Positions 26,268 through 35,603 of a stretch of DNA of 64,000 bases are shown here, in pieces (position 1 is the first letter of the stretch; each line of letters opens with the position of its first letter). A program made the translations under genes and the position numbers. The notes under the pieces were generated by a model that made no database searches, was not told where the DNA came from, and worked only from the letters and a program-made list of their open reading frames with translations. The stretch spans positions 124,001 to 188,000 of the forward strand of contig JAVBJT010000006.1 of assembly GCA_031546845.1 (NCBI GenBank). Reading direction: 5' to 3'. Source of the stretch: Azoarcus sp031546845. Its GTDB lineage: Bacteria; Pseudomonadota; Gammaproteobacteria; Burkholderiales; Rhodocyclaceae.

Positions 26268-27389
26268 TCACCCGTTCGCAACGTGAGCCAAAATCGCATT
26301 GAGCATCGCCGCGCCCAGGCGCTTGCTGCGCGCGCCACTCCAACCGACCTGCCCATCCGGCAAATTGGCGTTGTCCTTGAACGGCATCTCCAACGTCAGC
26401 GATACACAGCCGAAACGGTGGGCCACCCACTTGCTCGCCAGCGTCAGTAACTCATCGCCGAAGCGGCCGCGCCGATAACCGTGTTCGCGCTGAAAATCCG
26501 GGCTTACGGCGGCGAAAGCATCGATGAAGCGGGCCTGCTGCTCGGCCGCGGCAAAGCCGGGCACCTCTTCCGCGGTGGAAAAGAACACATACGGCAGCGC
26601 CTCGTCACCGTGAACGTCGAGGAATAGCTCGCAACCGCTACGCTCCATCGCCGCGCGCACGAGAAAAACCTCCGGGCTCGCCGCCGGGTCGGGTTCGCGC
26701 CACTCCCGGTTCAGATTGCGCCCCACCGCGTTGGTCCGCAGGTTTCCGCGCACGGCACCGTCCGGATTCATATTCGGCACGATGTACAGCAACGCATGCT
26801 CGCGCACCCTGCGCGCAACCGGATCGGCGCTGTCGAGCAAACGTTCGAGCAAGCCCTCGACAAACCACTCCGCCATCGTCTCGCCCGGATGCTGGCGGGC
26901 GATGATCCACACGGGCGTGCGCGCGATCTCCGGCCGGCCGACAACAACCACATCGATATCCCGCCCTTCCACCGTGGCGCCGAGGTTATGCACTTGCGCA
27001 TAAGGCGATATTTCAGCGCGGCTGAGCAGATCGAGGTGACGTTCGAACGGATACGGCTCAAAGTAAGCGTAATAAACGATATCGCGCTCCGGCGCGTGCT
27101 CGACGACAAGCTGGCCGCCCTCATAACTCGTGCCAGCCACGCGGAACCAGGTGCGCCGATCATAGGACGCCACGCACCGATAGCCCTCCCAACCGTCCGG
27201 ATAGGCCGATTCCGCGGCATTCTCGAACACCAACCGCACCGCCTTGCCCGCCGCGCCGTGCAGGCGGAAATAAAACCACTGGCGAAAATCCGCCGCGTTA
27301 TCGGCACGCAAGCGCAGGCGAATATCCCCCTCGTCGGGCAGACTCACCACCTCGATCGCACCCGCATCGAAATTCCAGCTTATTCTCAT
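26268..27389 (-). CDS. M14-family carboxypeptidase (cytosolic carboxypeptidase type)
   Basis: Zinc carboxypeptidase of 373 residues. An N-terminal beta-sandwich (1-110, typical of the cytosolic carboxypeptidase branch) precedes the catalytic domain with His167 and Glu170 in ARQHPGETMAEW, the substrate-binding NPDGAVRGNLRTN and GRNLNREW, the third zinc ligand His260 in DVHGDE, and the catalytic Glu334 in LTLEMPFKDN. No signal peptide. Bacterial members remove C-terminal residues from unknown proteins or peptides; in eukaryotes the relatives deglutamylate tubulin. A GGGGAAGG sequence precedes the ATG. Confidence 0.88.
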   Translation of the reverse strand: MRISWNFDAGAIEVVSLPDEGDIRLRLRADNAADFRQWFYFRLHGAAGKAVRLVFENAAESAYPDGWEGYRCVASYDRRTWFRVAGTSYEGGQLVVEHAPERDIVYYAYFEPYPFERHLDLLSRAEISPYAQVHNLGATVEGRDIDVVVVGRPEIARTPVWIIARQHPGETMAEWFVEGLLERLLDSADPVARRVREHALLYIVPNMNPDGAVRGNLRTNAVGRNLNREWREPDPAASPEVFLVRAAMERSGCELFLDVHGDEALPYVFFSTAEEVPGFAAAEQQARFIDAFAAVSPDFQREHGYRRGRFGDELLTLASKWVAHRFGCVSLTLEMPFKDNANLPDGQVGWSGARSKRLGAAMLNAILAHVANG

Positions 27390-27621
27390 CGCGCCTTCCC
27401 CTCATTACCCCAAATACAAAAGCAAACCATCACCTGCCTGGATAGCCACGACCCCATTTCTCGATATCCCCCATCCGCTCCGGCCTTTTACCTGGATGGC
27501 GCCGGTAAAAACCCGGCGTCATCCACACAGTGCACTGCGTCACGGACAAACCGGCACATCGGCAAGGGAAGCCCTGGCATACCGCTATAATCGCCCGATT
27601 ACAAATAATTCATCTGCTTAC

Positions 27622-29646
27622 ATGGATTACCGCAGAGAAGTCGACGGCCTTCGCACACTGGCAGTCTTACCCGTCATTCTATTTCATGCAGGGTTCGGCC
27701 TATTCAGCGGCGGCTTTGTCGGCGTCGACATTTTCTTCGTCATCAGCGGCTATCTGATCACCTCGATCATCCTCGGGGAGATGCAGTCTGGAAAATTCAC
27801 GCTTATCGGCTTTTACGAACGCCGGGCCAGACGGATATTGCCCGCCTTGTTCTTCGTCATGCTTGTCTGCCTGCCGTTCGCCTGGCTGTGGATGATGCCG
27901 GATGAACTCAATGGCTTTGCCAAAAGCCTGGTCGCGGTTTCGTTTTTTTCCTCCAATATCCTGTTCTGGCGCGAAAGCGGCTATTTCGACACGGCAACCG
28001 AACTGAAACCGCTCCTGCACACATGGAGTCTGGCGGTCGAAGAGCAGTATTACGTTCTTTTCCCGCTTTTCATTTTATTGACCTGGCGCTTTGGAAAACG
28101 CTGGATGGTCGGCGCACTGGCCTTCTGCGCGGCCATCAGCTTCGCCGTGGCGCAATGGGGCTCTCTCAACAAGCCCACGGAAAGTTTTTATCTGCTTCCC
28201 ACGCGCGGCTGGGAGTTATTGATCGGGGCATTTGTTGCGTTTTACCTGTTCGGCAATAAACATCCGAAAATAAGAACGCCGCAAATCAGCCAAACTTCCA
28301 GCCTGATCGGCCTTTTATTGATCGTTTACGCGATTTTCGCGTTCGACAAATCCACCCCGTTCCCAGGCGTCTATGCGCTGGCGCCCACGGTTGGCGCGGC
28401 GCTCATCATTCTTTTCGCCACGCCCGAAACATACGTTGGCCGGCTTTTGAGCCATCGCGTGCCGGTCAGCATAGGGTTGATCAGCTACAGCACCTATCTA
28501 TGGCACCAGCCCTTGTTCGCATTCGCCCGTTTGCGCAGCATCGGCCAGCCGAGCGATATTTTATTTCTCGCCCTGTCCATCGCCTCCATTGTTCTGGCCT
28601 ATTTCACCTGGAAGCATGTCGAGTGGCCATTCAGAAATAAAAAAATTATCAGCCGCAAGCAAATATTCACGCTGACCGCCGCCGCGAGCGTAGCCTTTTG
28701 TACCCTGGGAATAGTCGGAAACATCAACCAGGGATTTGAAGGACGCTTCGACGAAAAAGTAAAAACCGCATTGAACGGGGCTAACGATAGAAATAAGCGC
28801 CAGACAAAATGCTTGAGCGGCGGTGATTTTTATTTATCTCCCGCAATGTCATGCATCATCGGCGACAAGGAAAAAGTCATTGGCGCGTTGCTTGGAGACT
28901 CCCATGCCGACGCCCTGGCATCCGCCCTGCAAGAAAACCTACAAAGCAAGGGGCTGGGCCTGAAAAACCTTACATTTGCCGGCTGCCCGCCCGTCAATGA
29001 CGTCTATCGGGCCGACGCATCGGGCTATGAGCGTTGCGCGGAATACAACCGGGAAGCGGCCAACTTTCTGGCCGCGCATGAAGAATACAATTACGTCGTC
29101 GTTTCCGCGCGCTGGACCTTGTACTTCGAGAAAAGCCGCTACGACAACGGGGATGGCGGCATAGAGCACGGAGAAAAAATCGATCTGGACGTATTGGAAA
29201 ACGGGAAAAAGGTTCGGCACTCGGAAGAAATACGCCGCCAAATGCTGGCGGACAAATACAAAGAGACGATTTGGCATTACCTGAACGCGGGAAAGAAAGT
29301 TCTTCTGATCTACCCCGTTCCCGAAGTCGGCTGGGATGTGCCGAAAAGCTTGACGAAGGTATTGATGAGCGAAAGCCAGACAGACTTATCAACGAGCTAC
29401 GACAATTTCAAAAAAAGAACCCACGGCGCTTATACGGCATTGGACAATATCGGAGAACACCCGAACCTGATCAGGATCAAGCCGGACAAAATCCTGTGCG
29501 ACTCTTACGCGAAGGACCGGTGCGTATCCCAATTGAACGGGATTCCCCTTTATTACGACAATAACCATCTATCCAATACCGGCGCCCGCCTGATCGCCAA
29601 GGAGATCGTCGATGATATTGCCGGCACCACAGATGGGAAACCTTGA
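27622..29646 (+). CDS. Acyltransferase 3 / SGNH-domain O-acetyltransferase (OafA-like)
   Basis: Membrane O-acyltransferase of 674 residues. The N-terminal 370 residues carry the acyltransferase-3 signature (MDYRREVDGLRTLAVLPVILFHAG, GGFVGVDIFFVISGYLIT, ERRARRILPALF, HTWSLAVEEQYYVLFPLF) with about ten helices. The C-terminal domain is SGNH-like, with the Ser block GALLGDSHADAL and the Asp/His block YYDNNHLSNTGARL. This two-domain design acetylates lipopolysaccharide O-antigen or other surface glycans. An in-frame extension upstream of 27622 looks non-coding. It stands alone, not in a polysaccharide cluster. Confidence 0.9.
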   Translation: MDYRREVDGLRTLAVLPVILFHAGFGLFSGGFVGVDIFFVISGYLITSIILGEMQSGKFTLIGFYERRARRILPALFFVMLVCLPFAWLWMMPDELNGFAKSLVAVSFFSSNILFWRESGYFDTATELKPLLHTWSLAVEEQYYVLFPLFILLTWRFGKRWMVGALAFCAAISFAVAQWGSLNKPTESFYLLPTRGWELLIGAFVAFYLFGNKHPKIRTPQISQTSSLIGLLLIVYAIFAFDKSTPFPGVYALAPTVGAALIILFATPETYVGRLLSHRVPVSIGLISYSTYLWHQPLFAFARLRSIGQPSDILFLALSIASIVLAYFTWKHVEWPFRNKKIISRKQIFTLTAAASVAFCTLGIVGNINQGFEGRFDEKVKTALNGANDRNKRQTKCLSGGDFYLSPAMSCIIGDKEKVIGALLGDSHADALASALQENLQSKGLGLKNLTFAGCPPVNDVYRADASGYERCAEYNREAANFLAAHEEYNYVVVSARWTLYFEKSRYDNGDGGIEHGEKIDLDVLENGKKVRHSEEIRRQMLADKYKETIWHYLNAGKKVLLIYPVPEVGWDVPKSLTKVLMSESQTDLSTSYDNFKKRTHGAYTALDNIGEHPNLIRIKPDKILCDSYAKDRCVSQLNGIPLYYDNNHLSNTGARLIAKEIVDDIAGTTDGKP

Positions 29647-29682
29647 ATTTTTTGGTATCGCTATCTATTGGATCGAAAAACA

Positions 29683-30270
29683 ATGAGCGAACACATCACC
29701 ATCGGCCTGGTTTCAATCAGCGACCGCGCCTCGGCGGGTTCTTATGAGGATCAAGGCATTCCCGCGCTGCAGGGCTGGCTTGGCAAAGCGCTGCTTTCTC
29801 CGTGGAGCGCGCAGACCCGGCTTATCCCCGACGATCGCTCGACAATTGAACGCGCCTTGATCGAGCTTGCCGACGAAGCGGGATGCGCGCTGATCTTTAC
29901 CACCGGCGGCACGGGCCCGGCGGTGCGCGACGTTACGCCGGAAGCCACGCTGGCGGTTGGCGACAAGGAAATGCCGGGCTTTGGCGAGGAAATGCGCCGT
30001 ATCAGCCTCAATTTCGTGCCAACCGCGATCCTGTCGCGGCAGGTCGCGGTAATCCGCGGCCGCAGCTTGATCGTCAATCTGCCGGGGCAGCCAAAGTCGA
30101 TTCAGGAAACGCTGGAGGGCGTGCGCAAGGCAGACGGCACGGTAAGCCATATCGGCATTTTTGCCGCCATTCCCTACTGCGTCGACCTCATTGGCGGCCC
30201 CTATATGGATACCGATGAGGCGGTAATCAAAGCCTGGCGGCCAAAGCACGCAATCCGGCCGCGCACTTAG
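29683..30270 (+). CDS. mog: Molybdopterin adenylyltransferase Mog
   Basis: Adenylates molybdopterin before molybdate insertion. The 195-residue protein has the MoaB/Mog fold marks ITIGLVSISDRASAGSYEDQG, RLIPDDRSTIERAL, the nucleotide-binding FTTGGTGPAVRDVTPEA and LPGQPKSIQETLEGV. It is convergent with msrQ and msrP, and MsrP needs a molybdopterin cofactor, although the E. coli-type MsrP uses the non-nucleotide form. The start at 29683 (MSEHITIG) is preferred to a TTG at 29668. Confidence 0.93.
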   Translation: MSEHITIGLVSISDRASAGSYEDQGIPALQGWLGKALLSPWSAQTRLIPDDRSTIERALIELADEAGCALIFTTGGTGPAVRDVTPEATLAVGDKEMPGFGEEMRRISLNFVPTAILSRQVAVIRGRSLIVNLPGQPKSIQETLEGVRKADGTVSHIGIFAAIPYCVDLIGGPYMDTDEAVIKAWRPKHAIRPRT

Positions 30271-30289
30271 GTCAGAACCATACCCCCGC

Positions 30290-31000
30290 CTATTTCGGCA
30301 CGATACGGATCACCTTGCCCTTGAACGCGGGCATGGGCGGTACGGCAGCGGTCAGTTGTCGCCGCCGTTCCTGCTCGCGCCACCACGCACGCACGCCCAG
30401 CAGCCCGGCGAGCAGTACCGCATAGAGCAGCGGTTCGCGGATATCCGCTTTAACCAGCCACCAGAAATGGATGACGCCGAGAATGGCGACGGCGTACACG
30501 GCGCGGTGCAATTCCTGCCACCGCCGCCCGCCAAGGCGGCGAACGGCGAAAGCATTTGAGGTTAAGGCCAGCGGCAGCATCAGCACCCAGGCGGCGAATC
30601 CGACGGTGATGAAGGGGCGCTTGAGAATGTCGCGGGCAATGGCGTTCCAATCGAAGAATTGGTCGAGCCACAAGTAAGTGCTGAAGTGCGCAAACCCCCA
30701 GGCAAAAGCAAACAAGCCGAGCATGCGGCGCAGACGCAGCAGCCAATGCCAGCCGCTGAAGCGGCGCAACGGTGTAATGGCCAGCGTGATCAGCAGCAGC
30801 CGCAGGGTCCAATCGCCGCTCGCGCGGGTGATCGTCTCCACCGGATTGGCGCCAAGTTCGTCGGCCCGCCAACCGAGCACGAGTTGGCCCGCGGGAACAA
30901 GGCAGAGCATGAACACCAACACCTTGATGGCGGTCAGTTGCCCCGCCGAAGGCGCATGGCGCATCGTTTTCACCGTATCGTTCACTTTCCGTTCGCTCAT
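30290..31000 (-). CDS. msrQ: MsrQ, haem-binding membrane subunit of methionine sulfoxide reductase
   Basis: Passes electrons across the inner membrane to periplasmic MsrP. The 236-residue protein has six predicted helices and a ferric-reductase-like domain with haem-ligand histidines (GFAHFSTYLWLDQF and WQELHRAVYAVAILGVIHFWW). Lies 6 bp downstream of the msrP stop on the same strand, the standard msrPQ order. The start at 31000 is the ATG after a GTATT leader; an in-frame TTG just upstream is the alternative. Confidence 0.93.
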   Translation of the reverse strand: MSERKVNDTVKTMRHAPSAGQLTAIKVLVFMLCLVPAGQLVLGWRADELGANPVETITRASGDWTLRLLLITLAITPLRRFSGWHWLLRLRRMLGLFAFAWGFAHFSTYLWLDQFFDWNAIARDILKRPFITVGFAAWVLMLPLALTSNAFAVRRLGGRRWQELHRAVYAVAILGVIHFWWLVKADIREPLLYAVLLAGLLGVRAWWREQERRRQLTAAVPPMPAFKGKVIRIVPK

Positions 31001-31006
31001 CAATAC

Positions 31007-31945
31007 TCAAAAATTGGCGCGCAGATCCATGCCGCGATAAAGATCCGCGACCTGTGCCGCATAGCCATTGAACATCAAGGTCGGCCGCTTGAAAAAATCG
31101 CCGATGCGCCGTTCGTTCGCCTGACTCCAGCGCGGATGATCGACCTCGGGATTAACGTTGGCGTAGAAACCGTACTCTTTCGGCTGCACCCGGTTCCATG
31201 TGGTTGTCGGCTGCCGCTCGACAAGGCGAATGGCAACGATGGATTTCGCGCTCTTGAAACCGTATTTCCACGGTACCACGAGGCGGATCGGCGCACCGTT
31301 CTGGTTCGGCAACACCTCGCCGTAAAGGCCGACGGCAAGCAAGGTCAGCGGATTCAAGGCTTCGTCCAGGCGCAGAGCTTCGGTGTAAGGCCAAGGCAGT
31401 ATCGGAATGCGCGTCATGACCGCCGGATCGTAGTGGGTGACGAATTCGACGAATTTCGCGCTTCCCAACGGTTCCACCTGCTTGAGCAACGCGGCGAGCG
31501 GGAAACCGGCCCAGGGAATCACCATCGACCAGCCTTCGACGCAGCGCAGGCGGTAAATGCGTTCTTCCAGCGGCATAAGCCGGAGCAATTCGTCGATATC
31601 GAATGTGCGCGGCTTGCCGGCGAGCCCTTCGACGCGCACGGTCCACGGCCGTACCGCCATCTTGCCCGCGTTTTCCGCCGGACTCAGCTTGTGCGAACCG
31701 AACTCGACGAAATTGTTGTAGTTGGTAATCGATTTGAACGGCGTTTTTTCCTCATCGGCGCTGAAAATAGACGCGGCAAGCGGCGTCAGCGCCGCCGCGC
31801 CCCGCGCATACCGCAGAGGGCCGTGCCATAAGGCCGCGCCAGCCAGCGCGTAGCCCGCACCAAGGAGAAAGCGGCGGCGCTTTTCAAACAAGGCACGGGG
31901 CGTAATCTCGGAGGGAAGGATATCGTTGGGGCGTTGGATCAACAT
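31007..31945 (-). CDS. msrP: MsrP, periplasmic molybdoenzyme methionine sulfoxide reductase
   Basis: Repairs oxidised methionine in envelope proteins. The 312-residue precursor has a twin-arginine signal (EKRRRFLLGAGYALAGAALW), the molybdenum-ligand Cys135 in LRCVEGWSMVIPWAGFPL, and VVPWKYGFKSAKSIV typical of the sulfite-oxidase-like fold. The start at 31945 is preferred over an extension to 31969. Operonic with msrQ. No two-component regulator of the HprSR type is adjacent. Confidence 0.95.
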   Translation of the reverse strand: MLIQRPNDILPSEITPRALFEKRRRFLLGAGYALAGAALWHGPLRYARGAAALTPLAASIFSADEEKTPFKSITNYNNFVEFGSHKLSPAENAGKMAVRPWTVRVEGLAGKPRTFDIDELLRLMPLEERIYRLRCVEGWSMVIPWAGFPLAALLKQVEPLGSAKFVEFVTHYDPAVMTRIPILPWPYTEALRLDEALNPLTLLAVGLYGEVLPNQNGAPIRLVVPWKYGFKSAKSIVAIRLVERQPTTTWNRVQPKEYGFYANVNPEVDHPRWSQANERRIGDFFKRPTLMFNGYAAQVADLYRGMDLRANF

Positions 31946-32113
31946 GATGGATGTGGATTTTGCGTGCAAACCGGGTTGATACGTGACAACGCGAAAACAG
32001 GGACCACTATCCCCATTCTGACGCTTTTTGCCCGATTCGGTTCAGCGCATGAAGCGACGGCGACCATGCCCGGGCTGCATTTTCAGCAGCGCCAACCGAT
32101 CGCGCGCGCCCGA

Positions 32114-32144
32114 TTGACCCGGTTTGAAGAAAATTCGCTATAGA
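32114..32144 (+). promoter_or_regulatory. Possible promoter of the DAHP synthase gene
   Basis: TTGACC (32114-32119) and TATAGA (32139-32144) with a 19-bp spacer, longer than ideal, 37 bp before the ATG. No attenuator or obvious operator was found nearby. Confidence 0.35.
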
Positions 32145-32180
32145 ATCGAACCCTTTTCAGTTTTCGCACTGGTTCTCGCC

Positions 32181-33266
32181 ATGAATGCCTCCACCCGAAT
32201 CCATATTGACGACGTTCGCATCAAGGAAATCAAGGAGCTCATCCCGCCCGCCCATGTGCTGCGGGAGTTTCCCGCCACCCCCAAGGCGGCGGAAACGGCA
32301 TTCGCCGCGCGCCACGCCATCCATCGCATTCTCTACGGTGCCGACGACCGCTTGCTGGTGGTCATCGGCCCCTGCTCGATCCACGACGCCGAAGCGGCGC
32401 TGGATTATGCGCGCAAACTGAAAACCGAGGCCGACCGGCTGCGCGACGATCTGCTGATCGTGATGCGCGTTTATTTCGAGAAACCCCGTACCACCGTAGG
32501 CTGGAAAGGACTCATCAACGACCCGTACCTGGACGGCAGCTTCGCCATCAACGAAGGCGTGCGCCTGGCGCGCAAGCTGCTGTGGGAGGTCAACGAACTC
32601 GGTTTGCCGGCCGGTACCGAATTCCTCGACATGATTACACCGCAGTACATCGCCGACCTTATCTCGTGGGGCGCGATTGGCGCCCGCACCACGGAAAGCC
32701 AGGTGCACCGCGAGCTGGCCTCCGGGTTGTCATGCCCGGTCGGTTTCAAGAACGGCACCGACGGCAACGTGCGCATCGCGGTGGATGCGATCAAGGCGGC
32801 GCAATCGCCACACCATTTTCTCAGCGTCACCAAGGCCGGCCATTCGGCCATCGTTTCCACCAGCGGCAACGAAGACTGTCACGCCATCCTGCGCGGCGGT
32901 AAAACCACCAATTACGACGCCGCAAGCATCGATGCGGCCTGCACCGAACTGGCCACCAGCGGCGTGCCGGGCAAGGTGATGGTCGACTTTTCCCACGCCA
33001 ACAGCCGCAAGCAACACAGGCTGCAAATCGAAGTGGCGCGAGAAGTAGGCGCCCAGGTCGCCGCCGGCGAAGATCGCATCATCGGCGCGATGGTCGAATC
33101 CAACCTCAAGGAAGGCCGGCAAGACCTCAAGCCCGGCGTCGAACTGGAATACGGCAAAAGCGTTACCGATGCCTGCATCGGCTGGGAAGACAGCCTCGTG
33201 GTACTCGACATCCTGGCTGAAGCCGCGCGCAACCGCCGGGTGCGGCTGGCGGCGGAAATCGAGTAA
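32181..33266 (+). CDS. aroG: DAHP synthase (class I, Phe/Tyr type), intact copy
   Basis: First enzyme of aromatic amino acid synthesis. The 361-residue protein has VVIGPCSIHD, VMRVYFEKPRTTVGWKGLINDP, GARTTESQVHRELASGLS, KAGHSAIVSTSGNEDCHAILRGG and the metal-binding MVDFSHANS and DACIGWED. An extension upstream to 32124 is unlikely. It is the only unbroken DAHP synthase in the window; the relative at 23180 is frameshifted. Which amino acid inhibits it cannot be decided by eye. Confidence 0.95.
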   Translation: MNASTRIHIDDVRIKEIKELIPPAHVLREFPATPKAAETAFAARHAIHRILYGADDRLLVVIGPCSIHDAEAALDYARKLKTEADRLRDDLLIVMRVYFEKPRTTVGWKGLINDPYLDGSFAINEGVRLARKLLWEVNELGLPAGTEFLDMITPQYIADLISWGAIGARTTESQVHRELASGLSCPVGFKNGTDGNVRIAVDAIKAAQSPHHFLSVTKAGHSAIVSTSGNEDCHAILRGGKTTNYDAASIDAACTELATSGVPGKVMVDFSHANSRKQHRLQIEVAREVGAQVAAGEDRIIGAMVESNLKEGRQDLKPGVELEYGKSVTDACIGWEDSLVVLDILAEAARNRRVRLAAEIE

Positions 33267-33299
33267 CAACCGGTTCGAAAAAGCCGCGCGGGAAAGCGG

Positions 33300-34931
33300 T
33301 CAATGCTCAAACCGCTCCCGCGCCGCCGGCATGTAATCGATATAGGTATCGAATACCCAGCCCTCGCTGCCCGTTTCCTGCTGGCTGCTCCCTAGCGCGA
33401 ATCGTTTCACCCTGATCTTGATCCATCGCCCGGTTTTACCCGCCACCGTCGTGCAGTTTCGCGCGCTGTCAGTGACGTAAACAACCGCGCCGAAAGGCAG
33501 GGCGGCCCGCTTGTCGCTGGTCTGGTCCGGCTCGCTTCGCAGCGTCACGTTATCGCCGATCACCGTACCGAATTTCGCTGTGTTTTTGGCACATTGCCCG
33601 GCCTGCTCCGAAGCGCAGCGGGCATTTTTGAAATACTGGAACACCTCGCTCAGCGCCATCAGGCGCTGCGTCGCTTCTGGCGAAGCTTTTGGGGGGAACG
33701 GAACCGATAGACACGTCGAACCCGGCATGCACTCGGAAATGGGCACATTGAAATTCAAGGCGTCCGCACAACGCTCCGCTGCCGTGGCGTTGCTCTTTTC
33801 CACGCCGTTCTGAACCGCCGCGCACCAGGCTCCACTGTACGTCTCACGCAGCGCGTCGATGATCGACAGTTCCAGAATTTCCAGCTTGATGATCTTACGA
33901 AAATCGGCCCCATGTTGGCAAAGAACCCTTACCGCATCCGCCCGCCCGTTGATCGCGGCATACAAAAGAGGCGTTCCATGCGACGTGTTGTACGTGTCGG
34001 CCTCGAATCCCTCGGCAAGCAATAGCGCAAAAACCTCGGAATCCGCGCCCGCTTCCGCCGCGGCATCGACGGGGCGGCAATCGGCGCGCGCCCGGCAACG
34101 CTCCAACCACCCCTGGTTTTTGAGATAAGGCAGCAGATCGGCATTTGGGGATGCGATAGCTTCGTACAGCAAATAGGTCTCGGCATAAGGATCGTGGTGC
34201 GCGTCGCCCCGCCTTGCCTGAAACTCTTTCACCGCGCCCAGATTTCCATCCTGAAAGGCGCGAACCTCCTTGAGGTAGACATTGAAATCCGGCGACGCCG
34301 CAGCCCCGGCTTTGCACAGACCCTTGCTGAAAAATGCGGCAATCTGAGCCTCGGCAGCAGTGCCGCTGGCGCTCCGTATCGGGCTGCCCAGATTCATCCG
34401 CGGCTCGGCGATGCGCCTTTCCAACTCCTCCAACACCGTCGGCCCGGTCCGCGTGGCGGCGCTTTTTTCTTCCTTCCAGGTTTTTTTCCCGGCTGGACTG
34501 GCACCCTTTTCGCAGAGTAATTTCACCGCATCGAAATCGGCCTGCGCAGCAGCCTGAAACAACGCATCCCGCGTCGGCGGGAAGCCCTGGGAAAGCATGA
34601 AGGCAAGCATCTGCCGGTTTTTGCTTGGCACCGCGGAAAGAATGGGATCGCACTGCCGGTCTTTGCGACACGCTTTCAGCCATCCACGCGTATCGAGATA
34701 TTTGACGAGATCGACATTTCCAGAGCGTATGGCAAGACTCAATGCGTCGATCAGCAGTGCGCCAGAATAAGCTCCCTCGGCGAGAACACGCTTGACCGCA
34801 TCAAGATCGCCTTCCTCAAAATATTTCCCGCTCTCCTCCTCCCAACTCGCGCTCCAAGCAGGGTTGCAGAACACAAACAGTGCGGCAATGAATAAAAAGC
34901 GCCCCAGGCTCATTCGGTGTCTTATCCGCAT
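33300..34931 (-). CDS. Secreted ankyrin-repeat protein with C-terminal SH3-like domain
   Basis: A 543-residue protein exported by a Sec signal (MSLGRFLFIAALFVFCNPAWSA within the N-terminus). Two ankyrin-like arrays are visible (about 30-150: GDLDAVKRVLAEGAYSGAL, GNVDLVKYLDTRGW, ADFDAVKLLCEKGASP; and about 220-350: GNLGAVKEFQARRGD, EVFALLLAEGFEADTY, GRADAVRVLCQHGADF). The C-terminal 90 residues are an SH3b-like fold (VTLRSEPDQTSDKRAALPFG, EGWVFDTYIDYMP). Such combinations occur in envelope proteins of unknown role. Three in-frame starts exist (TTG 34940, ATG 34931, ATG 34913); all keep the signal peptide. No operon partner. Confidence 0.75.
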   Translation of the reverse strand: MRIRHRMSLGRFLFIAALFVFCNPAWSASWEEESGKYFEEGDLDAVKRVLAEGAYSGALLIDALSLAIRSGNVDLVKYLDTRGWLKACRKDRQCDPILSAVPSKNRQMLAFMLSQGFPPTRDALFQAAAQADFDAVKLLCEKGASPAGKKTWKEEKSAATRTGPTVLEELERRIAEPRMNLGSPIRSASGTAAEAQIAAFFSKGLCKAGAAASPDFNVYLKEVRAFQDGNLGAVKEFQARRGDAHHDPYAETYLLYEAIASPNADLLPYLKNQGWLERCRARADCRPVDAAAEAGADSEVFALLLAEGFEADTYNTSHGTPLLYAAINGRADAVRVLCQHGADFRKIIKLEILELSIIDALRETYSGAWCAAVQNGVEKSNATAAERCADALNFNVPISECMPGSTCLSVPFPPKASPEATQRLMALSEVFQYFKNARCASEQAGQCAKNTAKFGTVIGDNVTLRSEPDQTSDKRAALPFGAVVYVTDSARNCTTVAGKTGRWIKIRVKRFALGSSQQETGSEGWVFDTYIDYMPAARERFEH

Positions 34932-35024
34932 ACGAGACAAAAAAGATTCACGCTACCGATCAAGCCGAGCCGCGAGGCGGCTTCGGCTTGAATGAATCGT
35001 CAGGCCTCAACAGTACGAAGGCAC

Positions 35025-35435
35025 TTAGGCTTTGGGCGGCATTTCGGCAAATTTGGGCAGCACCGGATCCATGCTGTCCCAAGCCGGGGCACGGCTGGTA
35101 TACAGATCGAGCTGCGGTTTGTACTGCGACGGATCGTCGAGCGAGCCGGCGCGAATGGCGATCAATCCCGGCATGACTTCGACCTTGCCGAACAGTTGCG
35201 AACCGCAATGGGGGCAGAAACCGCGCTTGACCGCGTGCCCGCTATCGCCGTTGCGCTCGTAATATTTCACCTCGCCCTTGATGGCGATGGCGTTCTCCGG
35301 TACGAACAGAGTCGGCACATATCCGCTCCCCGAGGCCTTGCGGCAATCGACGCAGTGGCAATTTCCAGCCATGACGGCCGGGCTGGAGCAGGTATAGGTA
35401 ACGGAACCGCAGGAACAACTGCCTGACAAGGACAT
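35025..35435 (-). CDS. GFA-family protein (glutathione-dependent formaldehyde-activating-like)
   Basis: A 136-residue zinc-binding protein with the Cys pattern of the GFA/CENP-V fold: GSCSCGSVTY, GNCHCVDCRKASGSGY, GFCPHCGSQLF. Members are named after Gfa, but most have no proven activity. The start is fixed by GGGAG six bases before the ATG at 35435; a long in-frame extension upstream is probably not coding. Monocistronic, divergent from dinB. Confidence 0.88.
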   Translation of the reverse strand: MSLSGSCSCGSVTYTCSSPAVMAGNCHCVDCRKASGSGYVPTLFVPENAIAIKGEVKYYERNGDSGHAVKRGFCPHCGSQLFGKVEVMPGLIAIRAGSLDDPSQYKPQLDLYTSRAPAWDSMDPVLPKFAEMPPKA

Positions 35436-35603
35436 GAAAGTCTCCCTAACATATGATTTTTCGCCGGCCATCGACACAAAACCGCCAAGCAGCCTTGCGC
35501 TTGACCCCACAAAGCTAGGCTCGATGGGGTGTCGCATCGCGTAGCCCCGAATGCCACGCTGATGAATGCTACGACGATAGGGACTCATCATGCAAAAACA
35601 ATC

